A stretch of DNA of 64,000 nt from Marichromatium purpuratum 984 (GCF_000224005.2 NZ_CP007031.1:1889001-1953000); one strand, 5' to 3'; positions 36,617 to 46,161 are shown, counted from the stretch's first letter. Made by a program: numbers and translations. Notes: generated from the letters alone by a model not told the origin.

Positions 36617-37981
36617 ATGACAGAAGAGAACTCCACACCGCGCACCGCCGAGGCGGGCGCGAAGCACGATCGGGACGCCGCCCTGATCGCTACCATCAGC
36701 CATCGTCTCGCCCGGGTCGCCGAACAGGACCCGGACGGCACCGAGACCCTGGTCGGCAGTCTGGGGCGGGCGCTCGCCCAACTCGACCAGGGACAGATCG
36801 GGATGCGCGAGCGCATCTATCTCGCCGAGATCCTCCAGGCCTTCGAGGATCTGGAGACCGATCCGCGCCAGCTGCGCACCCTCGAACGGCTCGCCGAGGA
36901 CATGATCGCCCCGATGCCGGAATCCGACGCCCAGGACAACACCCTGGAGTCACTGTTCGAGAACCCGCTGCCGGGGCGCGTCCATCAGGCCCAGGAGATC
37001 GCCCCCGAGCCTGAACCCGAACCCGAGCCCGAGCCCGAGCCGCCACCGAGACCACGCCCGGCAGCGCCGCCCGAACCCACGCCGCCACCCAGGCCGGAGC
37101 CAGAGCCGGAGCCGGAACCCCTGCCCGCCGTCCACGAACTCGACGACGACCTGTGGGAGCGTACGCCCGCGCCGACGTCACCACCACCGCGCACCGAGCG
37201 GCGAACACCGCCACCGCCCGCACCCGAGCCCGAGCCCGTGGCTCGCGCCAGCCGAGCACGTCCGCGGCCCGACGCCGACGGCCGCGCCTCTGGCGCGGCC
37301 AGTGCGACGACACAGCGGCTCGATCCTCGCGACCGTAAATGGTGGGAGAGACAGCTCGAGCGCGTCAAGCTACAGGGCGCGGCGGGACTCGGCGCACTCG
37401 GCGGGGTGTTGGTGCTGGTGATCGCGCTCGCCTGGTGGCACCTGGAGGGCACCGTCGCCGGACTCGACGCCGGGCTCGGCGATGAGCCGCTGCGCGCCAT
37501 CCAGGGACTCGAGACCCAGGTCTCCGGGCTCCAGGCCGAGGTCCGGGCGCTCACCGACGCGCTCGAGACCACCCGCGCCGAGCTGGCCGAGACCCGCCGC
37601 GACGCGCCCGTCGACGACAGCGACGCCGACTTCCCCGACGCCTCCCTCGCAGCAACCCCGGCACCGACCACCCCGGCACCGACGGCCGCGCCCGGACGGC
37701 GGGTCGAACTCAAGGAGGTCCGCTACACCCTGCAGCTCGGCGCCTTCCTCAGCAAGGACCGCGCCGGGCGCTTCCAGCGCCAGCTCGCCGCCCAGGGGAT
37801 CGACACCTGGCGCATCGACAGTGGCCCGGGCAGCGGCTGGATCGCCATCACCGAGGGCATCTACCCCGGCTGGACGCCCGCGGCCACCGCCCTGGCCAAG
37901 CTGCCGCGACCACTGCGCGACGCCGGGGCCTGGGTGCGCGAGCTGCCGCCCGGCACCGAACTCTACACCGGGGGCCGCTGA
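36617..37981 (+). CDS. SPOR-domain-like membrane protein with Pro/Glu-rich linker
   Basis: 454 residues; GAGGAG upstream of the ATG. Residues ~1-110 are acidic and helical. A linker of EP and PP repeats covers ~125-235. One membrane helix (GGVLVLVIALAWW) lies near 265, a short coiled coil (LETQVSGLQAEVRALTDAL) after it, and a C-terminal SPOR-like fold (YTLQLGAFLSKDRAGRFQRQ, GWIAITEGIYPG). SPOR domains bind denuded peptidoglycan at division sites. The long proline-rich stretch precedes the membrane helix, so topology needs care. Divergent from uvrC. Confidence 0.7.
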   Translation: MTEENSTPRTAEAGAKHDRDAALIATISHRLARVAEQDPDGTETLVGSLGRALAQLDQGQIGMRERIYLAEILQAFEDLETDPRQLRTLERLAEDMIAPMPESDAQDNTLESLFENPLPGRVHQAQEIAPEPEPEPEPEPEPPPRPRPAAPPEPTPPPRPEPEPEPEPLPAVHELDDDLWERTPAPTSPPPRTERRTPPPPAPEPEPVARASRARPRPDADGRASGAASATTQRLDPRDRKWWERQLERVKLQGAAGLGALGGVLVLVIALAWWHLEGTVAGLDAGLGDEPLRAIQGLETQVSGLQAEVRALTDALETTRAELAETRRDAPVDDSDADFPDASLAATPAPTTPAPTAAPGRRVELKEVRYTLQLGAFLSKDRAGRFQRQLAAQGIDTWRIDSGPGSGWIAITEGIYPGWTPAATALAKLPRPLRDAGAWVRELPPGTELYTGGR

Positions 37982-37989
37982 GGCCCCCG
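37969..37989. terminator. Convergent hairpin overlapping the SPOR gene stop
   Basis: CGGGGGCC-GCTGA-GGCCCCCG, 8-bp stem, spans the TGA of the SPOR gene and lies 8 bp from the end of the converging MMPL gene. No T-tract. Confidence 0.55.
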
Positions 37990-37996
37990 CACGCCC

Positions 37997-40348
37997 TCAT
38001 CCCCGACGCGGTCGGGGATCGAAGGGGCGCAGCCGTTCGAGCAACACCGGAGTGACGAAGAAGTCGGTGAGCAGGGCCGCACCGATCCCCAACGCCACCA
38101 GCGCGCCCATGTGGATGAACATGTTCACCGTCGAGGCGAGATAGACGGAGAAGTTCAGCACCAGCACCACCGAGGTCAGCACCAGAGCGACGCCGACGCT
38201 GGTGAAGGTACGCCGGATCGACTCGGCGTAATCGCCACCGGTACGCCGGTGCTCCAGTCGGGCATGGGCGATGAAGTGGATACTGTCGTCCACCGCCAGT
38301 CCCAGCAGCATCGGCATGATGGTCACCGTCATGATGTCCATCGGAATCCCGCTCCAGCCCATGGCACCACCGACGGCAAGCGCCGGGGCGACGTTCGGGA
38401 TCATCGCGATCAGGCCGATACGCACCCCGCCGAACACCACCATCATCAGCACCCCGATGATCAGCAGCGCCACCATGAAGGAGCCGAGCTGACCCCAGGT
38501 GACCTGGTGCATCATGTAGGTGTACTGAGCGACCGAACCGATCAGATAGACCTCGGCATCCGGGAACAGCTCGGCGGCGCGGGCACGGATGCGTTCGAGT
38601 TCACGCTCGGCCTCTTCCGAGTCGTAGTCGTCGATCTCGATCATCATCCGCAACCGCTGGTAGTCGTAATCGACCCAGCGCGAGGCCTCGGTGCCGCCGG
38701 CATTCTCGTAGAGCAGCAACAGCTGGGCGAGCAGCGGCCGATCCTCCGGCAGGCGGTAATCGGCGACATCGCCGCCGAGCACCGCCTGGTGCAGATCCTT
38801 CACCACCTGGTTGACCGTGGTGACCTGCTTGGTCAGCGGGAAGTCGAGGATCTCCTCGCGCAGCTGGTCGAGCTTGGCGAGGTTGGCCGGTTCGCGCGCC
38901 TTGTCCGGGGCATCGAAGGCGATCGCCATGTCATAGGAATAGAGCGAGCCGACCTGACTGTTGGCCACATGGTTCAGGCGCTCGATATAGGGCACCTGCA
39001 GCCCCATGGTCACGCGATAGTCGAACGAGACCCGGAACTGGCTGAGCCCGGCCACGCAGACCAGGGTGAGCAACACGAAGAGCGCCAGCACCGTGCGCGG
39101 ACGACGCAGCACCCAGGTCCCGAAGGCCCCGAGCAGCCGCTCCAGCGGACGACCATTGGAGCGGCCACCCGGTCCCGCATCCGGCTGCGGCGTCCGGTCA
39201 CGGCCGAAACTCAGCAGCACCGGCAGCACCAATACCACCAACGCCCAGGTCACCAGCACCAGACTGGCCGCGGTATAGCCGATCCAGTGGATCGGCTGGA
39301 GCGGGATCAGCAGAAACGAGAGCATCGCCGCGGCCGTGGTCAGCGCGGTGAACAGCAACGGCCAGCCGGTTTCTTCCAGCGCGTGGAGAATCGCCGCGTG
39401 CCGCCCGCCGTTGACGAGGAAGTGACGGCGGAAGTGGTTGATGACGTGGATCGAGTAACCGATCGACACCGCCATACCGAGAAACAGCGGCAAGAAGATC
39501 AGCGCGGGATCGATCCCGGTCTGCAGGTGTCCCTGCACCCCCAGCACCATCGCCATCGCCGTCGCCGCGGTGAGCAGCGGGAAGACCACGCCCCACACCG
39601 AGCGCAGCGCCACCGCCAGGATCAGCGCGCTGACCAGCAGCGAGATCCCCAGCAGCCGTGGCGCCTCGCTGTTGAAGAAACGCTTCTTCTCGAAGTTGAC
39701 CACCGGCATCCCGGAGACGCGCGGGTGCATGAAGGCGTACTGCGGCTGGGCGGCGATCTCGGTGCAGCTGCGCCCGACCTGGAGGTCCGGCCCCTCGCTG
39801 CGCGCCTTGTCGCCATAGCCGTGGAGGCGCAGCATGACCCAGGTCTGGGTGCCGTCGGCGGACACCAGACGGTCGCGAATCGACGGGCGCGACATCGCCA
39901 GCGCGCGTATCCCGGCCAGCGTTTCGGCCGACTCGGGTACCGGGTCGGGGACCAGCTCGGTGATCTCCAACCCCTCGTCGCGCCCGAGCATGAACTCCAG
40001 GTCGGTCAGCGACATCACGTCGTCGGCATGGGGCACGCCGCGCTCCAGCTCGTGACCGAGCGTGCGGATGCCGCGCAACACCTCGGGGCTGAACACGTTC
40101 TCGTGCTCGATCAGCACCGCACAGTAGTCGCTGTTGCCGAAGATGTGCTCGAAATAGTCGAGGTCCTGACGCATGGCGTCGTCCTCGAGCAACCAGTTGT
40201 CCGGATCGACATCGGTGTGCAGGCCGCCCATCCCGGACACCGTCGCGCCGAGACAGAGCCCGACGCCGAGCAGCACCCACAGCCGTCGGCGCAGCAGCGT
40301 CTCGGTGAGCCGGCGGAAGCCGAGATTGATGCGTTCGATCCTCAGCAT
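37997..40348 (-). CDS. MMPL/RND-family transporter
   Basis: 783 residues, about 12 membrane segments in two repeats, each preceded by a large periplasmic loop. Family segments: GMAVSIGYSIHVINHFRRH in the first half and LLGLAVDDSIHFIAHARLEH in the second (both match the RND sterol-sensing-like core). MMPL proteins move lipids or hopanoid-type molecules. It is the last gene of a three-gene unit with a DUF1302 outer-membrane protein and a LolA-like carrier; this trio recurs in bacteria and suggests lipid traffic to the outer membrane (family context, inference). Confidence 0.85.
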   Translation of the reverse strand: MLRIERINLGFRRLTETLLRRRLWVLLGVGLCLGATVSGMGGLHTDVDPDNWLLEDDAMRQDLDYFEHIFGNSDYCAVLIEHENVFSPEVLRGIRTLGHELERGVPHADDVMSLTDLEFMLGRDEGLEITELVPDPVPESAETLAGIRALAMSRPSIRDRLVSADGTQTWVMLRLHGYGDKARSEGPDLQVGRSCTEIAAQPQYAFMHPRVSGMPVVNFEKKRFFNSEAPRLLGISLLVSALILAVALRSVWGVVFPLLTAATAMAMVLGVQGHLQTGIDPALIFLPLFLGMAVSIGYSIHVINHFRRHFLVNGGRHAAILHALEETGWPLLFTALTTAAAMLSFLLIPLQPIHWIGYTAASLVLVTWALVVLVLPVLLSFGRDRTPQPDAGPGGRSNGRPLERLLGAFGTWVLRRPRTVLALFVLLTLVCVAGLSQFRVSFDYRVTMGLQVPYIERLNHVANSQVGSLYSYDMAIAFDAPDKAREPANLAKLDQLREEILDFPLTKQVTTVNQVVKDLHQAVLGGDVADYRLPEDRPLLAQLLLLYENAGGTEASRWVDYDYQRLRMMIEIDDYDSEEAERELERIRARAAELFPDAEVYLIGSVAQYTYMMHQVTWGQLGSFMVALLIIGVLMMVVFGGVRIGLIAMIPNVAPALAVGGAMGWSGIPMDIMTVTIMPMLLGLAVDDSIHFIAHARLEHRRTGGDYAESIRRTFTSVGVALVLTSVVLVLNFSVYLASTVNMFIHMGALVALGIGAALLTDFFVTPVLLERLRPFDPRPRRG

Positions 40349-40373
40349 GACGCGCTCCCCATGGGGGCACGGG

Positions 40374-41603
40374 TCAGAAGCTGTACCTGAGCTTGAGCCA
40401 TAATTGATCGTTCTCCTTGTAGAAGGCGAAGACGCCCTCCTCGCCACCGAACAGGTCGAGCCCGAGACCGGCGTGGAAGCGGTCGGTGACCGCGTAATCG
40501 AGGCTGAGGCGGTTGTAGTAGCCCTGCTCGTTGGGACGGACGTAGAGCAGGTTGCTGAATTCGAGGGTCTCGCGCAGCAGATCGGCGGTCAGCCCCAGGG
40601 TGAGCACCGGAGTGTGGGCCTCGCTGGCCAAGCCCGGGGCATAGGCCGGGATCCAGGCGTCCGAGACCTGGGCGATCAGCGTCCAGTTGTTGCCCGGCGT
40701 CCAGTCCAGCCCGAGCATCCAGTGCAGCAGATCCTCGCGACGCAGCGGATCGTGCCAGTCGGCGGGCTCGAAGCGCTGCCCCTGGATGTAGACCGCCTCG
40801 CCACGGAACACGAAGCTCTGCCACGGACGGGCGAACTCCAGCCCCCAGAGGGTCAGGCGGTGATGGCGCGGCACCAGGGTGATGGCGCCGTCGGCACCAT
40901 ACTCGCGATCGAGGCTCGGCAGGTCCTCCCAGGTGTGGAGGACGGAGACGGCGAGATCGAGACCCGCGCCGTAGTAGGACCAGCGCGCGGCGAACACCCC
41001 CTCGTCGAGCGCGCTGCCGGGGCGCTCGACGGCCCTCCGCGCCACCCCCTCGGGGACCGGGTCGGGCAGTGCCCAGACCTCGCTCGGCGCACGTCCGGGA
41101 CGAAAGCGCGGCGACCAGATCAGCTCGATCTGGCTGGAGTCGTCGAGCCGGCGCAGCCGCACCGCATCGACCCCGAGGCGCACCTCGTCGAGTTCGCGGG
41201 TGAGCGACTCGGAGCTGTCCAGGGTCGAGACCCGGTCGACGATACGCAGCCCGTCGGCACGCCCCCAGATCACCACCTGACGCCCGAGCCGCGCGTCCCA
41301 GCCGCGCCCCACCAGGTCGAGATAGCCCTCGTCGAGTTCGATGCGATTGCCCTCGAAGGCAAGATCGCGCTCGGCGGTGACGCGCGCGAACAGCTGGCGA
41401 TCGCCCTCGCCGGCATAGAGCCGCAGCCGTGCCCGGGCACGCGAGCCCTGGGTGTCCTGGGGGGCGGCGAGCTGCATCGCCTGGTAGGTCTCGACAAAGC
41501 CGTCCCAGCTCAGGCTGTCGAGCAACTCGCCCGAGGCCGCCGGCGACAGGCAGCAGCAGGACAGGAGGACGGCGAGACGGCGGGAGATCGACGGCAACGA
41601 CAC
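40374..41603 (-). CDS. DUF1302-like outer-membrane protein
   Basis: 409 residues with signal peptide (LAVLLSCCCLSPAASG). The remainder alternates amphipathic strands with aromatic ends (RLGRQVVIWGRADGLRIVDR, FVFRGEAVYIQGQRFEPA) and finishes with LWLKLRYSF, i.e. a C-terminal Phe typical of beta-barrels. This fits a DUF1302 barrel, usually encoded beside an MMPL transporter and a LolA-like protein as here. No function beyond the context is known. Confidence 0.72.
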   Translation of the reverse strand: MSLPSISRRLAVLLSCCCLSPAASGELLDSLSWDGFVETYQAMQLAAPQDTQGSRARARLRLYAGEGDRQLFARVTAERDLAFEGNRIELDEGYLDLVGRGWDARLGRQVVIWGRADGLRIVDRVSTLDSSESLTRELDEVRLGVDAVRLRRLDDSSQIELIWSPRFRPGRAPSEVWALPDPVPEGVARRAVERPGSALDEGVFAARWSYYGAGLDLAVSVLHTWEDLPSLDREYGADGAITLVPRHHRLTLWGLEFARPWQSFVFRGEAVYIQGQRFEPADWHDPLRREDLLHWMLGLDWTPGNNWTLIAQVSDAWIPAYAPGLASEAHTPVLTLGLTADLLRETLEFSNLLYVRPNEQGYYNRLSLDYAVTDRFHAGLGLDLFGGEEGVFAFYKENDQLWLKLRYSF

Positions 41604-41610
41604 GACGGGG

Positions 41611-42396
41611 TCAGCGCAGATGGCCGCGCTGGATCGCCGAGACCTCGAAGCGCGCGTCGCGCAGCCCGGTGTCGTGGGCGATCTCCTCGATGGTCATCAG
41701 CGTGCGGTGGTCCTGCTGGACGTTGTGCATCTCGACACGGAACTGCACCCAGAAGCCGTCCTGCTGACGGGCCTCGAGCACTCGCAACACCTTGAGCAGA
41801 CCACGATGGTCATAGAACTCGACCTTGATCGGCAGGTCGGCGTCCTGGCGCACCCACACCTTCTTGCGGACGTAGAGTTCGTCGTCGCCCCTGGGGACCG
41901 ACTCCACCACCCAGCAATCGTGACCGTCGAGGCGTTCCTCGCCGATCAGCGTGTGGGTGTCTTCCTCGACGCTGCGATCCCCCAGGTCGTCATAGGTGAA
42001 GTCCGACCCCATGAAGGCATCGTTGCGCGACTCGCCCATGATGCGCCGCACCCGCTTGAGCGCGGGCAGATAGAGCCAGCGGTCGTCGTCACGCGCGACA
42101 TCGTCGTACTCCCAGGTGAGAAAGGCGGTGCCCTTGACGTCCGGCGGCGACTGCAACGCCATCACCTTGCGAGTGTCCGGTCCGTCGTCCTTGGACAGCA
42201 CCAGCATGCGTCGCACCCGCTTGCTGCCGTTGCTGTTGATCAGCTCCATCACCATGGTCGAGCGACGATCGTCGCCGTCTGGACGCTGGTCGACTTGGAT
42301 CATGATCTCCTCACCGGTGGGGGCGGCGAGGACCGTCGTGGCGGTAAGCGCGAGCGCGCCGGCGAGCAGGCTCGGTAACAGTTGGACTCGGGACAT
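41611..42396 (-). CDS. Outer-membrane lipoprotein-sorting (LolA-like) protein
   Basis: 261 residues with signal peptide (LLAGALALTATTVLA). LolA/DUF4292-like sandwich: TMVMELINSNGSKRVRRM, then FLTWEYDDVARDDDRWLYLP, GSDFTYDDLGD and KVWVRQDADLPIKVEFYD. These proteins bind lipid in a half-barrel in the periplasm. First gene of the trio with the DUF1302 barrel and MMPL transporter; the three probably form one trans-envelope lipid route. Confidence 0.83.
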   Translation of the reverse strand: MSRVQLLPSLLAGALALTATTVLAAPTGEEIMIQVDQRPDGDDRRSTMVMELINSNGSKRVRRMLVLSKDDGPDTRKVMALQSPPDVKGTAFLTWEYDDVARDDDRWLYLPALKRVRRIMGESRNDAFMGSDFTYDDLGDRSVEEDTHTLIGEERLDGHDCWVVESVPRGDDELYVRKKVWVRQDADLPIKVEFYDHRGLLKVLRVLEARQQDGFWVQFRVEMHNVQQDHRTLMTIEEIAHDTGLRDARFEVSAIQRGHLR

Positions 42397-42790
42397 CACA
42401 GGGGACCTCGGGATCGATTTCGGAGAGACCCGACAGCCTATGACGCACCGCCCGCCCGGCGCTCCCCGCATAGGGTCGCGGGCTGACCCGATCTGAAGTT
42501 TTCCACGCCCGACAGAGAGTCCCGATTCGGGCAGCCCCCACCCCGTTGCGGTGAGCGCCGTGGAACCGAGGAGGACTACCATTTGTAAATAATAATGATT
42601 CTCGAAAGCGTCATTTCTCAGCTCTCGACGCACGCCCCGAGGCGCCCGGGCACAGGAGCGAACCAACGACCATGCAGGCCACCGAGTTGCTGATCGCCGT
42701 GGCGTCCCTTCGAGTCGGACCGCGGGCCGCGGACGCCGGACTGCGCCGCCGCGCGCGCTGCGCGAGCCATCTCGTGCGTGGTGGCAGACG
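42397..42790. other. Divergent intergenic region of the lipid operon and the siderophore locus
   Basis: 394 bp between diverging genes. It contains a Fur-like box (42585-42606) and a small ORF (42672-42794). Apart from these, no feature is supported. Confidence 0.5.
42585..42606 (+). promoter_or_regulatory. Fur-box-like operator
   Basis: AAATAATAATGATTCTCGAA shares the ATNATGATTCTCG core with the complement of the box at 31437. It lies ~185 bp upstream of the NAD(P)-binding protein gene and is the only AT-rich patch in the region. Confidence 0.6.
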
Positions 42791-42794
42791 ATGA
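42672..42794 (+). CDS. Possible 40-residue leader peptide, coupled to the next gene
   Basis: MQATELLIAVASLRVG and then an Arg/Ala-rich tail ending RGGRR. Its TGA overlaps the ATG of the next gene as ATGA, which suggests coupling. An AGGAG is present but 14 bases upstream. No homologue recognised; a chance ORF is possible in this GC-rich DNA. Confidence 0.25.
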   Translation: MQATELLIAVASLRVGPRAADAGLRRRARCASHLVRGGRR

Positions 42795-43855
42795 GAATCG
42801 GCCTGCTCGGGGCCTGCAGCGAGCGCGGCGGCGTCGCCGCACGCGTCCTGCTCGACGCCGGGGTCGATACCCTCTGTCTCGGCGCGCGCGACCCACGCCA
42901 CGCTGCGGCGCTGGCCGCCGAACTCGGCACGCGCGCACCCGGCGCGCGCATCGAGACGGTCGCGGTCGATCCCGCAGACGCCGCCTCCCTGCTGACCTTC
43001 GCCGCCGCCTGCGGGGTGCTGGTCAACTGCGCCGGACCGGCCCATTCAGCCAGCCGTCAGATCGCTCTGGCGGCCGTCGCCGCCGGGGTCGATCTGATCG
43101 ATACCCATGCCGCGCCAGAGAGCGCCCCGCTGTTCGAGCAGGCCCCAGCGCGTACCGCCTTGTTCGGCACCGGCATGCAACCGGGGCTGACGGCCTTGCT
43201 GCCACGCTGGCTGGCCGAGCGGGAGTTTGCGCGCGTCACCCGACTGCGCAGCTATCTGCGGGTGTTCGATCGCCTCAGCATCCCTGCCGCGCGCGACCTC
43301 GGGTATCTCGCCGACACTGCCACCTGCACGCCGCTGGCGGTCTGGCGCTCGGGACCAAGACGCGGCGCGCTGGCACGGCGCAGCGCGGTGGAGTTGTCCG
43401 GCGTCGAGGCGCCGAGCACATTACTGCCCTATCTCGACCCGGAGGCAACGGCGCTCGCCGCCTGGATCGGCCTGGAGCATGGCGACTGGTTCAGCATGGC
43501 GACCGGCCCCCAACTGCTCGACACCCTCGACCCCGCTGCCACGGGGTCGATCGAACACCACCCCCGCAGTCAACTACTGGTGGAGCTTGTCGGGCTCGAT
43601 TCGGGCGGTCGCGCGCGCACCCGGTGCGCCCTGCTCGACGGGGGCGACAGCACCGTCATCGGCGCCACCCTGATCGCCCTCGCGACCCTGGCGGTGGTTG
43701 CCGGAGCAGTACGCTCGGGCGCGGGCTTCGCCGCGCTCGCGCTCGACCCCGAGCGCACCCTGGCAGACCTGAGCGCGCGCGGCGTGATCGAGCCGCCACA
43801 ACAATTCGACGGCGGTATCGAGGACTGCGCTCAGACCGAGCGCGTGACGTCGTGA
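42791..43855 (+). CDS. Saccharopine-dehydrogenase-like NAD(P)-binding protein
   Basis: 354 residues. N-terminal Rossmann fold: MRIGLLGACSERGGVAARVL, a modified glycine-rich loop, then the strand-turn ACGVLVNCAGPAHSASRQIA typical of saccharopine-dehydrogenase-like proteins (the GP after the Cys), and GVDLIDTHAAPE. The FGTGMQPGLTALLP segment is also a family hallmark. The substrate is unknown; position behind a Fur-like box at the head of a siderophore locus suggests a role in siderophore supply or tailoring. Confidence 0.7.
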   Translation: MRIGLLGACSERGGVAARVLLDAGVDTLCLGARDPRHAAALAAELGTRAPGARIETVAVDPADAASLLTFAAACGVLVNCAGPAHSASRQIALAAVAAGVDLIDTHAAPESAPLFEQAPARTALFGTGMQPGLTALLPRWLAEREFARVTRLRSYLRVFDRLSIPAARDLGYLADTATCTPLAVWRSGPRRGALARRSAVELSGVEAPSTLLPYLDPEATALAAWIGLEHGDWFSMATGPQLLDTLDPAATGSIEHHPRSQLLVELVGLDSGGRARTRCALLDGGDSTVIGATLIALATLAVVAGAVRSGAGFAALALDPERTLADLSARGVIEPPQQFDGGIEDCAQTERVTS

Positions 43856-43879
43856 GCACGGGTCGCATACCCGCGCTGG

Positions 43880-44383
43880 TTGCACTGGCCGCTCGACCGG
43901 CTCGCCGGGCGCGGCGCGGGACGACGGATGATCGGCTGGCGCGCCAGCGGCGAAGGCTTTTGCGACCTCGCAATGGTCAGCGGGTCACTGGCCGCTACGC
44001 GCGAGGCGCTGTGCGCCGCGGACGTCCCGATCGCGCGCGTGGTGCGCTGGCAGTGGCGACGCGCCGACGGCGAGAAGGTTCGCTTCAGCTTCGCCTGTCC
44101 GCACGACCCCGCCCTGCCCTTCCTGGTCAGCCCCTTCGAGCCGTGCCAGCGGCACCCAACGGTGGTCGAGCACGCCAATGGCGCCCGCAGTCTGAGCCGG
44201 ATCTGGCTGGAGGCGCCCGCCGCGCGCCACGCCGAACTCCGACGCCTCATCGGCGACGACCCGACCATCGTGCTGGGCGCGGCACCAGACCATGGCGTCA
44301 GGGCCATCGCACTCGTGGGGCTCGGCGCGCCGCTCGACCCCGGCCTGTTGCACGGCGCGGAGATCCGCATGGCGCCGCGATGA
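43880..44383 (+). CDS. VOC/glyoxalase-3-like protein, probably N-terminally truncated
   Basis: Up to 167 residues from a TTG at 43880; an ATG at 43928 is the first normal start. The body (MIGWRASGEGFCDLAMVSG, VVRWQWRRADGEKVRFSF, LPFLVSPFEPCQRHP) looks like the second half of a Glyoxalase_3-type protein, whose usual N-terminal metal-ligand segment is missing. A stop at 43853-43855 closes the frame upstream, so the 5' part is either lost or frameshifted. Context: between the Rossmann protein and the AraC regulator. Confidence 0.5.
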   Translation: MHWPLDRLAGRGAGRRMIGWRASGEGFCDLAMVSGSLAATREALCAADVPIARVVRWQWRRADGEKVRFSFACPHDPALPFLVSPFEPCQRHPTVVEHANGARSLSRIWLEAPAARHAELRRLIGDDPTIVLGAAPDHGVRAIALVGLGAPLDPGLLHGAEIRMAPR

Positions 44384-44390
44384 GTCGATA

Positions 44391-44412
44391 TTGAAAATAA
44401 GAGTAATTCTTG
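44391..44412 (+). promoter_or_regulatory. Fur-box-like operator of the AraC-type regulator gene
   Basis: GAAAATAAGAGTAATTCTTG resembles a degenerate Fur 19-mer and is AT-rich in a GC-rich setting, ~105 bp upstream of the regulator's start. Confidence 0.45.
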
Positions 44413-44515
44413 TTTAGATGTTCTACCCGTCGACAGGAACCTGGGTGCACTGCCCATCATCTCGAACAGACCCATCAAAACCGACGTCGGCGGCCACTGC
44501 ATTCAGGAGGGAGGA

Positions 44516-45445
44516 ATGTCTTGTCCACAGGAAACGTCACCCGTTGCCGAGCAACAGGTGACGCGAACGCGGTCGGAGGTCAGCGAGACCCTGCCCGGCG
44601 TGCAGGTCTGTTCGATCGAGATCTGCCCGGGAATGACCGCCGCGCTCTACAACGGTGACGGCGTGCGCGAGACCCAGGCAGTGCTGGTCAACAGCAGTCG
44701 CGCCGTACACTGCACCTGTCTGCTGCGCGAGGCCTCGCAGGCACGGGTACGCGACCGGCTGTTCTGCCCTCGGGTCGGCGAAGGCTGTATCAGCTTCGCC
44801 CCTGGCGAACGCTTCGCGGTGCGCTACGGCGCCCACTACCAACAGGTGGGTCTGGCGCTCGCGCCGGCCTTGTTCAGCGAACTTGTCGACGACGACTACC
44901 AACAAGTCATCGAGGCGGTCGAACAGGGCTTCCTGATGCGTGCCAGCCGCCCCGGTGATCGCACCATTGCCGCCGCCACGCGTCTCGCCCAGCGCATCCA
45001 GCAACCCGACTCCCTGCTATTGCATGCCGCCGCGCTCGAATACCTCGGTTGGTTGCTGCACGGTCTCACCCCCGACGAACGCAATCCACGCACGCCGCTG
45101 CGCGAGCGCCGCTGCCTGCTCGCCGCACGCGATCGCCTGTTGAGCAACCTCAGCGAACCACCGACCATCGCCGAGCTGGCGCAGGACACCGGGCTCAACC
45201 AACTCAAGCTCAAACAGGGCTTCAAGGCACTGTTCGGCACCAGCATCTATGCGCTCTTCCAACAACACCGCATGGATCGAGCGCGCCAACTGCTGCGTCA
45301 ACACAGCGTCACCGAGACCGCACTGATGCTCGGCTACAGCAACATCAGCCACTTCAGCGCCGCTTTCCGCAAGCAGTTCGGGGTGCTGCCGAGCGAGACA
45401 CGTCGCCACTATCTCGGCAGCGCCACGGCCAACGCCCCGGTCTGA
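44516..45445 (+). CDS. AraC-family siderophore regulator (PchR/YbtA-like)
   Basis: 309 residues; AGGAGGGAGG directly precedes the ATG. The C-terminal ~100 residues carry two helix-turn-helix motifs: TIAELAQDTGLNQLKLKQGF with FGTSIYALFQQHRMDRAR, and ETALMLGYSNISHFSAAFRK. The N-terminal domain (ISFAPGERFAVRYGAHYQQ) is like PchR/YbtA, which sense the ferric siderophore and switch on its biosynthesis and uptake genes. It converges with the PPTase gene and their ends overlap by 37 bp. Confidence 0.88.
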   Translation: MSCPQETSPVAEQQVTRTRSEVSETLPGVQVCSIEICPGMTAALYNGDGVRETQAVLVNSSRAVHCTCLLREASQARVRDRLFCPRVGEGCISFAPGERFAVRYGAHYQQVGLALAPALFSELVDDDYQQVIEAVEQGFLMRASRPGDRTIAAATRLAQRIQQPDSLLLHAAALEYLGWLLHGLTPDERNPRTPLRERRCLLAARDRLLSNLSEPPTIAELAQDTGLNQLKLKQGFKALFGTSIYALFQQHRMDRARQLLRQHSVTETALMLGYSNISHFSAAFRKQFGVLPSETRRHYLGSATANAPV

Positions 45446-46161
45446 GCCAGACTGCACTCGAGCTGCAACCAGCGTGCCCGTGGCCAAGGTCGCGGGCACG
45501 CCAAAGCAAGGTGTACGCCACCCTCGACATCATGGTGACGGGCAGACCAGCAACGCCCCTGATGATGGCACTGATAACGGTTGTCGCCACAGGCCTGCAA
45601 CGCCAGCGTCTCGAACCCGACGCCCAGCCCCACCCCGATCCCCTTGGCGATCGCCTCCTTCAGCGTCCACGCGGTATAGAACGCCTGCTCCCCGGACACC
45701 GCCGGAAGCAGACGGTCTTCTGGATGCCACACCCCGATCTCCACAGGATCGGCAATGCGCGCGCTCGGCTGCTCCAGGTCGACTCCGATCGGCCCCATCC
45801 CCTGCGGGGCGCAGGCGAGCGCCACCCAATCACCGGCATGCGACAGATTGAAGGCAAGCTCATTGGCGACCAGACGCGGTTTGCCGTAGGCGTCGCAGAC
45901 GAAGCGCAAGGCGTGAGGCGCGCACCCCAGCAAGGCGCTCAACACGCGCCGCTTGAGCGCGTGCGCGCTGACACAGCGTCGCCGATCGGCGGCCTGACGA
46001 TAGCGCGCGCAACGCACCCACTCCGCCGCCGTCAACCAGGGCGAGAGCACCGTCTCGTCCGGTGCGATCGGGGCCAGCACCACCAAGGGCTGATCCAGTC
46101 CCGCGGCCATCTCCGAGGCCAACTCGACCCAAGCGCTGCGCCGCCAGTCACCGTTCAACAT
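45409..46161 (-). CDS. 4'-phosphopantetheinyl transferase (Sfp/EntD type)
   Basis: 250 residues from ATG 46161 (GGAGG eight bases upstream; an ATG five codons earlier lacks one). It loads phosphopantetheine onto carrier-protein serines, here presumably Ser40 of the NRPS. Motifs: FNLSHAGDWVALACAP, GVDLEQPSA (Mg-binding Asp-x-Glu) and FYTAWTLKEAIAKGIG (WxxKEA). Divergent from the salicylate gene, with a shared Fur-like box between the two. Confidence 0.92.
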   Translation of the reverse strand: MLNGDWRRSAWVELASEMAAGLDQPLVVLAPIAPDETVLSPWLTAAEWVRCARYRQAADRRRCVSAHALKRRVLSALLGCAPHALRFVCDAYGKPRLVANELAFNLSHAGDWVALACAPQGMGPIGVDLEQPSARIADPVEIGVWHPEDRLLPAVSGEQAFYTAWTLKEAIAKGIGVGLGVGFETLALQACGDNRYQCHHQGRCWSARHHDVEGGVHLALACPRPWPRARWLQLECSLAQTGALAVALPR

